A DNA stretch of 64,000 nucleotides from Pseudonocardia sp. 73-21. GTDB taxonomy: Bacteria; Actinomycetota; Actinomycetes; Mycobacteriales; Pseudonocardiaceae. The notes under the pieces were generated by a model that searched no databases, was not told the DNA's origin, and saw nothing but the letters and a program-made list of their open reading frames with translations. Below are positions 1-9,170 of this stretch, in pieces (the stretch's first letter is position 1; the number at the start of each line of letters is the position of its first letter). Location: the NCBI RefSeq assembly GCF_001899645.1, contig NZ_MKVV01000093.1, positions 1-64,000 of the forward strand, given 5' to 3'. A program made the position numbers and the translations under genes.

Positions 1-286
1 GGCACGAGTCAGGTCCGAACCCGTCGAGGTACTTGTCGAGCAGCTCGTCGACGGTCGCGTTGGTGCGTGGGGCCCGACGCTCCGCAACCTCCTGGAGGAG
101 GCGGGCGCGGATGGCCTCGGCCTCGTTCCACGCGTTGCGGCCGGCGGCGACCGTCTCGGTCAGGTAGTGCCGCTTGCCCGTGAACGGGTCGACGCCGGCG
201 TACACGCGCACACGAAGAGCCCCGCTCCGCAGCGTCTCGATTCCGCCGCGGGCGCGGGCCCGTCCCGTGCCTGGACGACCGGTCAC
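1..286 (-). CDS. Tyrosine recombinase/phage-type integrase, N-terminal part, truncated by window edge
   Basis: My own minus-strand translation from GTG at 286: VTGRPGTGRARARGGIETLRSGALRVRVYAGVDPFTGKRHYLTETVAAGRNAWNEAEAIRARLLQEVAERRAPRTNATVDELLDKYLDGF..., typical arm-binding plus SAM-like N-terminus of actinobacterial integrases. Not in ORF track because it runs off the edge. Confidence 0.8.
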   Translation of the reverse strand, partial: MTGRPGTGRARARGGIETLRSGALRVRVYAGVDPFTGKRHYLTETVAAGRNAWNEAEAIRARLLQEVAERRAPRTNATVDELLDKYLDGFGPDSC

Positions 287-378
287 GAGGGCACTGTAAC
301 CACGACTCGCACCACATGTGATGCCACGCGAGCTGACTCAGTGATCTTGCTGCCAGAGTTTCCCCTGGTCAGAGGTGG

Positions 379-449
379 AGCGGGCGACGGGAATCGAACC
401 CGCGTAGCTAGTTTGGAAGACTAGGGCTCTACCATTGAGCTACGCCCGC
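379..449 (-). tRNA. tRNA-Gly (anticodon TCC)
   Basis: Minus strand GCGGGCGTAGCTCAATGGTAGAGC...CTAGTCTTCCAAACTAG...GGGTTCGATTCCCGTCGCCCGC; acceptor, D, anticodon and T arms pair. Confidence 0.95.
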
Positions 450-711
450 ATGCCCCGGTCACCCGGTGCAGGGTTAGCCTACCGGACCCGCTGAACGCTC
501 CCGCCTCCCCGTGCGCATGCACCTCCGACAGTGGAGGCGGCGGATGTGGTGGGCCGTGCGTACCAGGCAGGTACCCACCGCGGACGGGACGGGCGCCACC
601 GCGACGGCGGAAGCCGGAACGGTCGCACACCCGCTCACGACCGCGGCCGTCCAGACCCCGACCAGCACGCCGCGCGTTCCGCGGACCGGCGCGGGCGGCA
701 CCTCGACCCCG

Positions 712-1102
712 CCCATGTGTCGCCGCTCCCTTCCGGGTTCGGGAACGCCAGGCGCGGCGGGCCGGCTTGGCCGACGGCCCCCTCGTGGATGTGCGTGGCC
801 GTGCGCGCGGGGCTCTGGAACGGCGGGTGACCCCGGGCAGGGTGATGTCGTAGCAGATGATGTCGTCGGTGCTGTTGATCCGGTAGTTGGACGTGCCGGT
901 GGCGCCGGGCTCGCCGGGCGTGGGGACGCTGTCGGCGTCGAGCACCAGGTCCGGCGTCCCCATGGCGGTGAACATGCTGGTGAACGGGGCGGGCTCGGCC
1001 ACTTCGGCGTTCGGGGTAGTCTGGGCGGACGCGGGCGGCGACGAGGCCGACGGTGGCCACCGTCAGGGCGGCCACGGCGATGCTGCGGGTCGTGCGGCGC
1101 AC
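712..1102 (-). pseudogene. CHRD-domain secreted protein, frameshifted
   Basis: Signal peptide MRRTTRSIAVAALTVATVGLVA and C-terminal HIHEGAVGQAGPPRLAFPNPEG in one frame; middle PAPFTSMFTAMGTPDLVLDADSVPTPGEPGATGTSNYRINSTDDIICYDITLPGVT in another frame. Confidence 0.65.
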
Positions 1103-1197
1103 GGAGATCCTCTCGAAGGTCCGGTATGTCCGTCTCTACGGGCACCGGGCCTTCCGCGTTCACATCTCGTTCGCGCCAGGCCCTAGACTGCGGCCGA

Positions 1198-1274
1198 CGG
1201 GGTGTAGCGCAGCTTGGTAGCGCACTCGCTTTGGGAGCGAGGGGCCGCCGGTTCAAATCCGGTCACCCCGACCA
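1198..1274 (+). tRNA. tRNA-Pro (anticodon TGG), CCA encoded
   Basis: CGGGGTGTAGCGCAGCTTGGTAGCGCACTCGCTTTGGGAGCGAGGGGCCGCCGGTTCAAATCCGGTCACCCCGACCA. Confidence 0.95.
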
Positions 1275-1297
1275 CGTGACGTCCCCGGACGTCGGGG

Positions 1298-1840
1298 TCA
1301 CTGGACCGTCTTGAAGTACTGCGCCGTGGTGCCGTTGCACGTCCACTGCTGCACCTTGGCCCCGTTGGCGGTGGAGTTCCCGCTGACGTCGAGGCACTTG
1401 CCGCTGTTCAGCGAGATCAACGGCAGGCTGTAGCCGATGTTGCCGCTGCCCCACCGCCAGAACTGGTTGCCGTCCTGCGAGCAGCCCACCACGTCCACCT
1501 GCGCCCCGTCGGAGAACGACGAGTTCCGCACCTCCATGCACAGGCCCCCGGGCGCCTTGCTGACGATCTGGAAGTAGGGGGCACCGGTGCTCGTCGTCCC
1601 GACCCGGTGGATGGCCCACCGCTGGTTGGCAGAGCCGAAGCACTGCCAGGTCTGGACGCGGGAGCCGTTGCCGCCGCCGTCCTCGGCCTTCACGTCGAGG
1701 CACTTGGTGCTGCCCAGACCGACCAGCTCGTAGTACGTGGGCGTGGCGGCCTGCGCGGGCGCCACGGCGAAACCGATCATGGCGGCCGCCGCCAGGCCTG
1801 CGGCGAGGGCGGTGCGGGCGATCTTCGTGGGGAGGGACAT
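1298..1840 (-). CDS. Secreted ricin-type beta-trefoil (RICIN) lectin domain protein
   Basis: Signal peptide MSLPTKIARTALAAGLAAAAMIGFAVAPAQA; repeated KCLDV...W and QW..Q motifs. Confidence 0.85.
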   Translation of the reverse strand: MSLPTKIARTALAAGLAAAAMIGFAVAPAQAATPTYYELVGLGSTKCLDVKAEDGGGNGSRVQTWQCFGSANQRWAIHRVGTTSTGAPYFQIVSKAPGGLCMEVRNSSFSDGAQVDVVGCSQDGNQFWRWGSGNIGYSLPLISLNSGKCLDVSGNSTANGAKVQQWTCNGTTAQYFKTVQ

Positions 1841-1959
1841 CGGAGGCTCCGATCGTGAGGCTGGGCACGCTGGCTGCGTGGGGACCAGCATCACGACCGG
1901 GGCGTGGTCGTGCGCTCGCGCCGGCGTCAGGGCTCCCTGCGTTACGGCGCAGGCTTTCC

Positions 1960-2820
1960 TTACCGTCCAGTGAGGACGGTCTGGCGCGGCACGAGCGCCG
2001 CGACGCCCAGCGCGAGCTCCATCACCACCCAGCCGGTCCAGCCGGGCAGGCCGGTGGTGGCGTTGTCGATCGGGTGGCCCGCCGCCGCGAGCACGATCGG
2101 CAGGCCGGCTGCGGCGTTGACGAAACCGTGGCCGATCGCGCAGGGCCAGACGCTGTCCGAGCGCAGCCGCAGCCAGCCGAGCAGGCTCCCGTCGCGACGC
2201 AGAAGCCGACCATCAGCAGCACCCGCAGCGGGGCCGGTTCGAGCGGGAAGCTGTAGCCGAGCAGCACGATCGGCGCGTGCCCCATACGACCCCGACCAGC
2301 AGGATCGCGGGCCAGCGCCCCAGCGGCAGCAGCCAGCCACGCCGCCCCACTCCTCGGCGAGCGCCGGGATCACGTTGATCCAGCCGACCACCAGGACCTC
2401 GGCGATCTGGATCAGCACGAGGGTCTGGACCGGGATGGCCGAGCGACCGCCCAGCACCTCCCGGAACGCGGAGAAGCTCACGAGATCCGCGTGGAAGACA
2501 CCGACGGCCGCGCCGAGCACCAGCGAGAGCCCGACCAGCACGATCGGCCCGAGCCACGCGAGCACCGCCCACGGGAGCCACGACCGGACCCCGCGCTCGG
2601 ACGTGACGCCGGTGAAGCGCAACGTGCCCGGGCGGCGGCGCAGCACCCCGACGACGGCCAGCGTGCCGAGCGTCGGCGCCAGCATCATCGCCACGAGGAT
2701 CACGCCGGCGCCGGGCGTACGCAGGCCGAGGCCGCTGAACCGCAGCGGCGAGGTGATCAGCCAGGCGGCGCCCGACGTGACGACCAGGAAGGTGACGACG
2801 GCCGGCGCGTCGACCCGCTC
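1960..2820 (-). pseudogene. CPBP-family intramembrane metalloprotease, multiply frameshifted
   Basis: Fragments in three frames: ...INVIPALAEEWG, RWPAILLVGVVWGTR, MGHAPIVLLGYSFPLEPAPLRVLLMVGFCVATGACSAG, LLGWLRLRSDSVWPCAIGHGFVNAAAGLPI. Confidence 0.7.
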
Positions 2821-2863
2821 GTGCGCGGAAATCCGGGCGGGAACACTCTGTTATCCGCGCACG
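2820..2863. repeat. Dispersed inverted-repeat element, copy 1
   Basis: CGTGCGCGGA-aatccgggcgggaacactctgtta-... with perfect 10-bp arms CGTGCGCGGA/TCCGCGCACG; reverse complement resembles 18276-18317. Confidence 0.6.
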
Positions 2864-2866
2864 GCT

Positions 2867-3499
2867 TCATCGTGCCGCCGCCTCGGGGTTGAGCACGAAC
2901 AGGCCCGCGACCTGGCCGTCGGCCGCGAACGCGACGCGGCCGGTCAGGTCGCCCGCCTCGAACGCCAGGGGCACGTCGACGACCGTGTGGTCGCCCTGCC
3001 GCCGCACGAACGGCTCGCCCGGCCCCTCGTAGGCGCCGACGGTGTCCACCACCGTGGCCCAGGTGTCCGCCAGTTTCGCGGCGGGCAGCGCCGCGGCCAT
3101 CGTCGCGTCGAACCGCCGGAACACCGCGTCCCACCCGCCCGCGGCGAGCGCTGTGAAGATCTCGACGGCCCCTGCATCGGCGCCGTCCAGTGTGGCCCGG
3201 TCCATCTGCTTCCCCGTCCTCGGATCGATCGGTCGTCCGAAGCGCTGGAACGCGGCCTGCCGCGTGGTGCCGAGGGCGTCACCGATCTGCTGCCATGTGC
3301 CGTCGGCCTCCCGGGCCGCGTCGACGGCGGCCGCGAGTACGCGGTCGGCCCGCCGGCGCACCTCCAGGGCGTCGTGGATCCGGGCGAACGCCGCGGCCTG
3401 CCCGTCACCGGGGAGGTCCGCGCCGGCGAGGTCGACGCCGGCGGCCAGCCCGCGCACCGCTCGGTCGAGATCGGCCACGGCGGCTTCGAAGGACGGCAC
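2867..3499 (-). CDS. DUF3887-like domain protein
   Basis: 210 aa ORF; N-terminal helical region with [21 protein letters not shown] followed by a DUF3887-like region ([30 protein letters not shown]). Confidence 0.6.
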   Translation of the reverse strand: MPSFEAAVADLDRAVRGLAAGVDLAGADLPGDGQAAAFARIHDALEVRRRADRVLAAAVDAAREADGTWQQIGDALGTTRQAAFQRFGRPIDPRTGKQMDRATLDGADAGAVEIFTALAAGGWDAVFRRFDATMAAALPAAKLADTWATVVDTVGAYEGPGEPFVRRQGDHTVVDVPLAFEAGDLTGRVAFAADGQVAGLFVLNPEAAAR

Positions 3500-3541
3500 G
3501 TGTCAAGGCTAGCTTTACAAGCAGTTCTGTCAAGCTCGGGT

Positions 3542-4714
3542 TTACAACCGGCGCGCGCGGCTCTCGAGGTAGTGCCGCTCGGGCAGGCTCGACGTCCCGC
3601 GCGCGGCCAGCCGGTAGGCGGCGCGCGCCGCGTCGAGGTCGCCGGCCCGCTCCAGCAGGTGTGCGCGGACGGCGTCGACGCGGTGGTGACCGCCGAGGTC
3701 GACGCCGTCCAGCTCGGCCAGCCCGGCGGACGGGCCGTGCACCATCGCCACGGCGACGGCGCGGTTCAACGTGACCATCGGGCCGGGGGTGAGGGACGCC
3801 AGGAGGTCGTAGAGCGCCAGGATCTGCGCCCAGTCGGTGTCCTGCGCCCGGCCCGCCTCGGCGTGCACGGCGGCGATCACGGCCTGCAACTGGTAGGGCC
3901 CGATCGGGGCGCGGGCCAACGTCGTGGTGATCAACGACGTGCCCTCGGCGATCATGACGGTGTCCCAGCGGGTGCGGTCCTGCTCCTCCAACGGGACGAG
4001 CGAGCCGTCGGCGAGGGTGCGCGCGGGGCGCCGCGCGTCGGTGAGCAGCATGAGCGCCAGCAGGCCGGCCACCTCGCCGTCCTCGGGCAGCGTGCGACGC
4101 AGCAGCCGGGCCAGACGGATCGCCTCCGCCGTCAGCTCCACCCGGTGCAGCGCCTCGCCGGAGCCGGCGGTGTAGCCCTCGTTGAAGATCAGGTAGAGCA
4201 CCTGGAGGACGGCGCCGACCGCGTCCGGCGAGGCCGCGAAGGCGACGCCCCGGATCCGCGCCTTGGCCCGGCTGATCCGCTGCGCGATCGTCGCCTCGGG
4301 CACGAGGTAGGCGCGGGCGATCTCGGCGGTGGTCAGGCCGCCGACCGCGCGCAGCGTCAGCGCCACCTGTGACGCGCGTGTGAGCGACGGGTGGCAGCAC
4401 AGCACGAGCAGCGTGAGGGTGTCGTCGGTGTCGGGGACCGGCGCCGCCTCGGGCCGGAAGGCCTCCTCGCGGCGACGGCGCGCCGTGTCGCTGCGCCACG
4501 TCTCCGTCCGCCGCCGGGACGCGACGGTGATCAACCAGGCGCGGGGGTTGTCGGGCACCCCGTTGCGCGGCCACTGCTGCGACGCGGCGAGCAGCGCCTC
4601 CTGCACCGCGTCCTCGCACTCGTCGAAGCCGCCGTGGTGGCGGACGACGGCGGCGAGCACCTGGGGCGCGAGCTCGCGCAGGAGACCATCGAGTTCCCCG
4701 CTGGACCGAGTCAT
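3542..4714 (-). CDS. ECF sigma factor, ECF42-like (YCII-associated)
   Basis: MTRSSGELDGLLRELAPQVLAAVVRHHGGFDECEDAVQEALLAASQQWP..., LTTAEIARAYLVPEATIAQRISRAKARI; immediately upstream YCII partner gene. Confidence 0.88.
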   Translation of the reverse strand: MTRSSGELDGLLRELAPQVLAAVVRHHGGFDECEDAVQEALLAASQQWPRNGVPDNPRAWLITVASRRRTETWRSDTARRRREEAFRPEAAPVPDTDDTLTLLVLCCHPSLTRASQVALTLRAVGGLTTAEIARAYLVPEATIAQRISRAKARIRGVAFAASPDAVGAVLQVLYLIFNEGYTAGSGEALHRVELTAEAIRLARLLRRTLPEDGEVAGLLALMLLTDARRPARTLADGSLVPLEEQDRTRWDTVMIAEGTSLITTTLARAPIGPYQLQAVIAAVHAEAGRAQDTDWAQILALYDLLASLTPGPMVTLNRAVAVAMVHGPSAGLAELDGVDLGGHHRVDAVRAHLLERAGDLDAARAAYRLAARGTSSLPERHYLESRARRL

Positions 4715-5082
4715 CCCTCGAACGCGGACAGGTCCATCAGCGGCCGCACCTCCACGACGCCGAACGACGCCTCGGGCACCTTCGCGGCGATCTCCACGGC
4801 GCGCTGCTGCGAGTCGCACTCCAGCAGGTAGAAGCCGGCCAGCTGTTCCTTGACCTCGGCGAACGGCCCGTCGGTGGTCATCGTGGCACCGTCGGCGACG
4901 CGCACCTGGACGGTGTGCTCCGGGTAGGCCAGCGGGCTGGAGACGATCTTCTCGCCGGTGGCGTCGAGCTCCTCGTCGAGCGCGCGGTAGGCGGCGAGGC
5001 CGGCGGCGCGCCGCTCGGCGGGCAGGCTCAGGAAGACCTCGCGCGAGGCGGGGTTGTCGTAGATCAGGACGAGAAACTTCAC
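4711..5082 (-). CDS. YCII/DGPF-family protein
   Basis: VKFLVLIYDNPAS...TMTTDGPFAEVKEQLAGFYLLECDSQQRAVEIAAKVPEASFGVVEVRPL. Confidence 0.88.
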   Translation of the reverse strand: MKFLVLIYDNPASREVFLSLPAERRAAGLAAYRALDEELDATGEKIVSSPLAYPEHTVQVRVADGATMTTDGPFAEVKEQLAGFYLLECDSQQRAVEIAAKVPEASFGVVEVRPLMDLSAFEG

Positions 5083-5162
5083 GATTCCTCCGCGGGGCAT
5101 GTCGAGAACGTCGATCCGGCTCCTACGTCTCCCCTGCCAGCACCGACACCGGAGGAGTCATC

Positions 5163-5546
5163 ATGGACCGCACCGCCTACATCAGCCTTCCCGTACGGGA
5201 TCTCGACGCCGCCACCGCGTTCTTCACCGCGCTCGGGTTCGCGTTCGACGCCCGGGTGCGGGACGAGAACACCGCGTGCCTGGTGCTCGGCACCGGCGCG
5301 CTGGTCATGCTGCAGAAGACGGCCTACTTCGAGCGGTTCACCGGCGGGCCCGTCGCCGACCCGTCGACGAAGGAGGTCTCCGTGGGGCTGAGCGCCGTGA
5401 GCCGCGAGGAGGTCGACGACCTGGTGGACCGCGCCGTCGCCGCGGGCGGCAAGGACGCCGGACGGCAGGACATGGGCGTCATGTACATGCGCGCGTTCCT
5501 CGACATCGACGGCCACCGCTGGTCGTTCCTGCACGTCGCGAACTGA
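5163..5546 (+). CDS. VOC family (glyoxalase-like) protein
   Basis: MDRTAYISLPVRDLDAATAFFTALGFAFDARV...DIDGHRWSFLHV. Confidence 0.85.
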   Translation: MDRTAYISLPVRDLDAATAFFTALGFAFDARVRDENTACLVLGTGALVMLQKTAYFERFTGGPVADPSTKEVSVGLSAVSREEVDDLVDRAVAAGGKDAGRQDMGVMYMRAFLDIDGHRWSFLHVAN

Positions 5547-5557
5547 GAGGGTGGGTC

Positions 5558-5926
5558 ATGCTCGAGCACTCGAAGGCGTTCAGCGGGTTCTCCGTGGACG
5601 ACATCGCCGCGGCCCGGACGTTCTACGCCGACACGCTGGGCCTGCGCGTCACGGAGGCCGAGGGACGGCTGACGCTGCACCTCGCGGGGGACCGCGACAC
5701 GATCGTCTACCCGAACTCCGCCCACGTCCCGGCCGCGTTCACGATCCTGAACTTCCCCGTGCCGGACGTCGACGCGGCGGTGGACGCGCTCACCGCCCGC
5801 GGCGTGGTGTTCACGGTGAACGACTACACCGACGAGCGGGGCGTGCAACGGACGTACGGGCCGCCGATCGCGTGGTTCACCGACCCGGCGGGCAACATCC
5901 TGTCGGTCATCCAGACGGGCGGGTGA
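5558..5926 (+). CDS. VOC family (glyoxalase-like) protein
   Basis: MLEHSKAFSGFSVDDIAAARTFYADTLGLRV...IAWFTDPAGNILSVIQ. Confidence 0.85.
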   Translation: MLEHSKAFSGFSVDDIAAARTFYADTLGLRVTEAEGRLTLHLAGDRDTIVYPNSAHVPAAFTILNFPVPDVDAAVDALTARGVVFTVNDYTDERGVQRTYGPPIAWFTDPAGNILSVIQTGG

Positions 5927-6383
5927 GCTCGCGCGCCACGGCCCTCCAGAACGGCACCGCCGCGAAGAAGACGCCGCCGAGCGCGATCACCCCGACCGCC
6001 GCGTCGACGCTCTTGCGGCCGTCGTTGGCCCAGTAGACGTCCTGGAGGTCGACGAGCAGGGCCGCCTCGTCGACGATCAGGGCCGAGCCGGTGCCGTAGG
6101 CGGCCGCCATGACGGGGCGGTCGCGCAGCGGGCCGGGGCGCAGGCCCACGCCCCCGACCAGCGCGAGCAGCAGGATCCCGATGTTGTAGTGGTGCAGGTG
6201 CCGCCCGCCCACGACCATGCCCCCGGCGGCGGGGCCGTGGCCGTCGTGCAGCCACGTGGTGACGGCGCGCGTGATGCCGAACGTGACCCCGAACCCCAGC
6301 CACGCAACGAGCGGCGGGCGCTCGGCCGGGCCGACGTGCTTGTCGTAGGCGGCGCGCAGCCGCGTGGTCAGGGGCGCCCGCAT
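5907..6383 (-). CDS. Integral membrane protein of unknown function
   Basis: 158 aa ORF, several hydrophobic segments, GMVVGGRHLHHYNIGILLLALVGG. Confidence 0.65.
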   Translation of the reverse strand: MRAPLTTRLRAAYDKHVGPAERPPLVAWLGFGVTFGITRAVTTWLHDGHGPAAGGMVVGGRHLHHYNIGILLLALVGGVGLRPGPLRDRPVMAAAYGTGSALIVDEAALLVDLQDVYWANDGRKSVDAAVGVIALGGVFFAAVPFWRAVARELTRPSG

Positions 6384-6392
6384 GCCGGGATC

Positions 6393-6683
6393 CTAGGACT
6401 CCAGCACGATCGCGCCGCCCTCCTCCCGCACGGCGTGAACCGTGATCTTCCCGCCCTCGGCGCAGGATCCGTCGGCGAAGGAGAACGCGCGGGCGTGCAG
6501 GGGACAGACGATCGACCTCGGGTCGAGCTGGCCGTCGGCGAGGGGGCCGCCGGCGTGCGGGCAGCGGGCCTGGGTGGCGCGCAGGGTGCCGTCGCGCAAC
6601 CGGAACACGGCCACCTGCTCGCCGTCGACCGCGAACGCCCGGCCCTCGCCGAGGGGGATGGCGTCGACCGGTCCCAGCCTCAT
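6393..6683 (-). CDS. nirD: Nitrite reductase small subunit (Rieske-type)
   Basis: CPHAGGPLADGQLD...CPLHARAFSFADG Rieske motif; 4-bp overlap with nirB. Confidence 0.85.
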   Translation of the reverse strand: MRLGPVDAIPLGEGRAFAVDGEQVAVFRLRDGTLRATQARCPHAGGPLADGQLDPRSIVCPLHARAFSFADGSCAEGGKITVHAVREEGGAIVLES

Positions 6684-9169
6684 GCCATCGCTCCGTTCGT
6701 CGAGGACGTGCCGTCGCGGACCGGCACGATCGGCAGCGGGATCAGCGGCAGGGCGTCGGAGAACTGGCCGGGGGTGGCGGGTGCGCGGCCCTCGGTCCAC
6801 GGGTCGACGTAGGCGTCGACGGCGGTCTGGATCCGTTCCTCGAGCCCGGCCACGAGGCCGTCGCGGTCGTCGACGAGCAGCGCCCGCAGCTCGTCGAGAC
6901 CCACCCGCGGCACGAAGTCGTAGGTGCGCTCCAGCCACTTCGCGTTCTCGCGGTAGTACTGCACGAAGACCCCGGTCAGCCGCACGGCCTCGTCCCGGCC
7001 GTCGACGGTGGCGAGCACGTCGCCCCGGCGGACCGACGCCCCGGCCGCGCCACCGATGTAGATCTCCCAGCGGTTGTCGCCGACCGCGACGATCCCGATG
7101 TCCTTCACCATCGACTCCGCGCAGTTGCGCGGGCAGCCCGACACGGCGAGCTTCATCTTCGCGGGGCTCTCCAGGCCGGAGAAGCGCTCCTCGATGTCGA
7201 CGCCGAGCTGGGTGGAGTCGCCGAGGCCGTAGCGGCAGAAGTCGGTGCCCACGCACGTCTTCACGGTGCGCATCGACTTGCCGTAGGCGTAGCCCGAGGG
7301 CATGTCGAGGTCCTCCCAGACGGCGGGCAGGTCCTCCTTGCGGACGCCGAGCAGGTCGATCCGCTGCCCGCCGGTCACCTTGATCACGGGGATCTGGAAC
7401 TTGTCGGCGACGTCGGCGATGCGACGCAGCTCGGCCGACGTCGTGACACCGCCGGCCATCCGCGGGACGACGGAGAACGTGCCGTCGCGCTGGATGTTGG
7501 CGTGCACGCGGTCGTTGATGAAGCGGGCGTCCTTCTCGTCGACGAACTCGCCGGCCCAGACGACCTTGAGCAGCGAGGCCAGGGGCATCTTGGACGGGGC
7601 GTGCTCGCCGTCGGGGGCCAGCGCGGCGAACACCTGCGACACCGAGCGGAGGCCCTGCGCACGCACCGCTTCGATCAGCTCGGCCTTGGGAAGGGGGATC
7701 GACGGCACGTACCAGCCCGCGCTCTCGTCGACCTCCACCTGCCCGTCGGCCGCCCACTCGACGATCTGCGTGACGAGCGACGTGCACGACCCGCAGCCCT
7801 TCCCCGCGCGGGTCGCGGCCATCACGCCGGTCACCGAGCGGGTCCCGTTCGCCACGCAGGAGACCAGCGCGCCCTTGCTGACACCGTTGCAGTTGCAGAC
7901 CTGCACCGCGTCGTCCATCTCGGCGGCACCCTCGGCCTCCGACGGCCCGGCGAGGGTGAACAGCAGCTCCACGCGCTCGTCGGGCAGCGGCAGGCCGCGG
8001 TCGAAGCTCTGCGTCAGGAACGCGACCTTCTCGACGTCGCCGAGCAGGGTGGCGCCGACCAGCTTGCCGTCGCGCACCACCACCGACTTGTAGACGCCGC
8101 GCCGGGGCTCGGAGAACCGCACGAACTCGTCGTCCTCGCGCTCGGGGCGCATGATCCCCATCGTGGCGACGTCCACGCCCGCGACCTTGAGCTTCGTGGC
8201 GTTGCGGGAGCCGTGGTAGGCGGCCTCGACGTCGGTGCCGGTGATGTGGTCGGCCAGCACGGCGGCCTGCTCCCACAGCGGCGCGACGAGTCCGTAGACC
8301 TGCCCGCGGTGCTGAGCGCACTCCCCGACGACGTAGATGTCGGGGTCGTCGACGCTCCGCATCTGGTCGTCGACGACGATCGCGCGCTCGACGGTGAGCC
8401 CGGAGACCACCCCGAGCCCGACGTTGGGGCGGATGCCGGCGGTGACCACGACCATGTCGGCGTCGATGGTGGAACCGTCGCCCAGCACCACGCCCGCCAC
8501 CGATCCCGTACTGCGCACCGCCGACGGCCGCTGCCCGGTGTGCACCTGGATCCCGAGCTTCGTCTCCAGGACGCGGCGCAGGATGGCGCCCGCCTCCTCG
8601 TCGAGCTGCTGGTTCATGAGCACCGGCCCGCCCTGCACGACGTGCACCGCGAGCCCGTGCTGCTGCAGCCCGTAGGCCGCCTCCAGCCCCAGCAGTCCGC
8701 CGCCGATGACGACGGCGGAGTGGTGGTCGCGGGCGTAGTCGAGCATCGCGGTGGTGTCGTCCATCGTGCGGAAGCCGAAGACGCCGGGGGTGAGCGTGCG
8801 GTCGTCGACCCACATGCCGTCCATCGGCGGGAAGAACGTGCGACTGCCCGTTGCGATGATCAGCTTGTCGTAGGACAGGACGGTGCCGTCGTCGGCGAAC
8901 ACCTTGCGCGCGAAGCGGTCCACCCGCACGACCCGGACGCCGGAGTGCAGGGTGATGTCGTTCTCGGCGTACCACTCGAGCGGGTTGAGGTAGATCTCGT
9001 CGCTGCCCTCACCGGCGAGGACGTGGCTGAGCATGATCCGGTTGTAGTTGCCGTAGGGCTCGTCGCCGAACATCGTGATCCGGAACTGCCCGCTCCCGCC
9101 GCGCGCCAGGATCTCCTCCACCGCGCGGGCCCCCGCCATGCCGTTGCCGATCACCACCAGGTCGTCCAC
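6680..9169 (-). CDS. nirB: Nitrite reductase large subunit
   Basis: 829 aa; FAD/NAD domains, CNCNGVSKG BFD-like motif, C-terminal sirohaem/4Fe4S motif TCVGTDFCRYGLGDS...VSGCPRNCAES. Confidence 0.95.
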   Translation of the reverse strand: MDDLVVIGNGMAGARAVEEILARGGSGQFRITMFGDEPYGNYNRIMLSHVLAGEGSDEIYLNPLEWYAENDITLHSGVRVVRVDRFARKVFADDGTVLSYDKLIIATGSRTFFPPMDGMWVDDRTLTPGVFGFRTMDDTTAMLDYARDHHSAVVIGGGLLGLEAAYGLQQHGLAVHVVQGGPVLMNQQLDEEAGAILRRVLETKLGIQVHTGQRPSAVRSTGSVAGVVLGDGSTIDADMVVVTAGIRPNVGLGVVSGLTVERAIVVDDQMRSVDDPDIYVVGECAQHRGQVYGLVAPLWEQAAVLADHITGTDVEAAYHGSRNATKLKVAGVDVATMGIMRPEREDDEFVRFSEPRRGVYKSVVVRDGKLVGATLLGDVEKVAFLTQSFDRGLPLPDERVELLFTLAGPSEAEGAAEMDDAVQVCNCNGVSKGALVSCVANGTRSVTGVMAATRAGKGCGSCTSLVTQIVEWAADGQVEVDESAGWYVPSIPLPKAELIEAVRAQGLRSVSQVFAALAPDGEHAPSKMPLASLLKVVWAGEFVDEKDARFINDRVHANIQRDGTFSVVPRMAGGVTTSAELRRIADVADKFQIPVIKVTGGQRIDLLGVRKEDLPAVWEDLDMPSGYAYGKSMRTVKTCVGTDFCRYGLGDSTQLGVDIEERFSGLESPAKMKLAVSGCPRNCAESMVKDIGIVAVGDNRWEIYIGGAAGASVRRGDVLATVDGRDEAVRLTGVFVQYYRENAKWLERTYDFVPRVGLDELRALLVDDRDGLVAGLEERIQTAVDAYVDPWTEGRAPATPGQFSDALPLIPLPIVPVRDGTSSTNGAMA

Positions 9170-9170
9170 G

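Noticed and set aside
9-317. Track ORF at left edge
   Set aside because: Wrong frame; the real gene is the integrase N-terminus in another minus-strand frame.
1904-4372. 822-aa plus-strand ORF
   Set aside because: Spans antisense of the CPBP, DUF3887 and sigma-factor loci; GC artefact.
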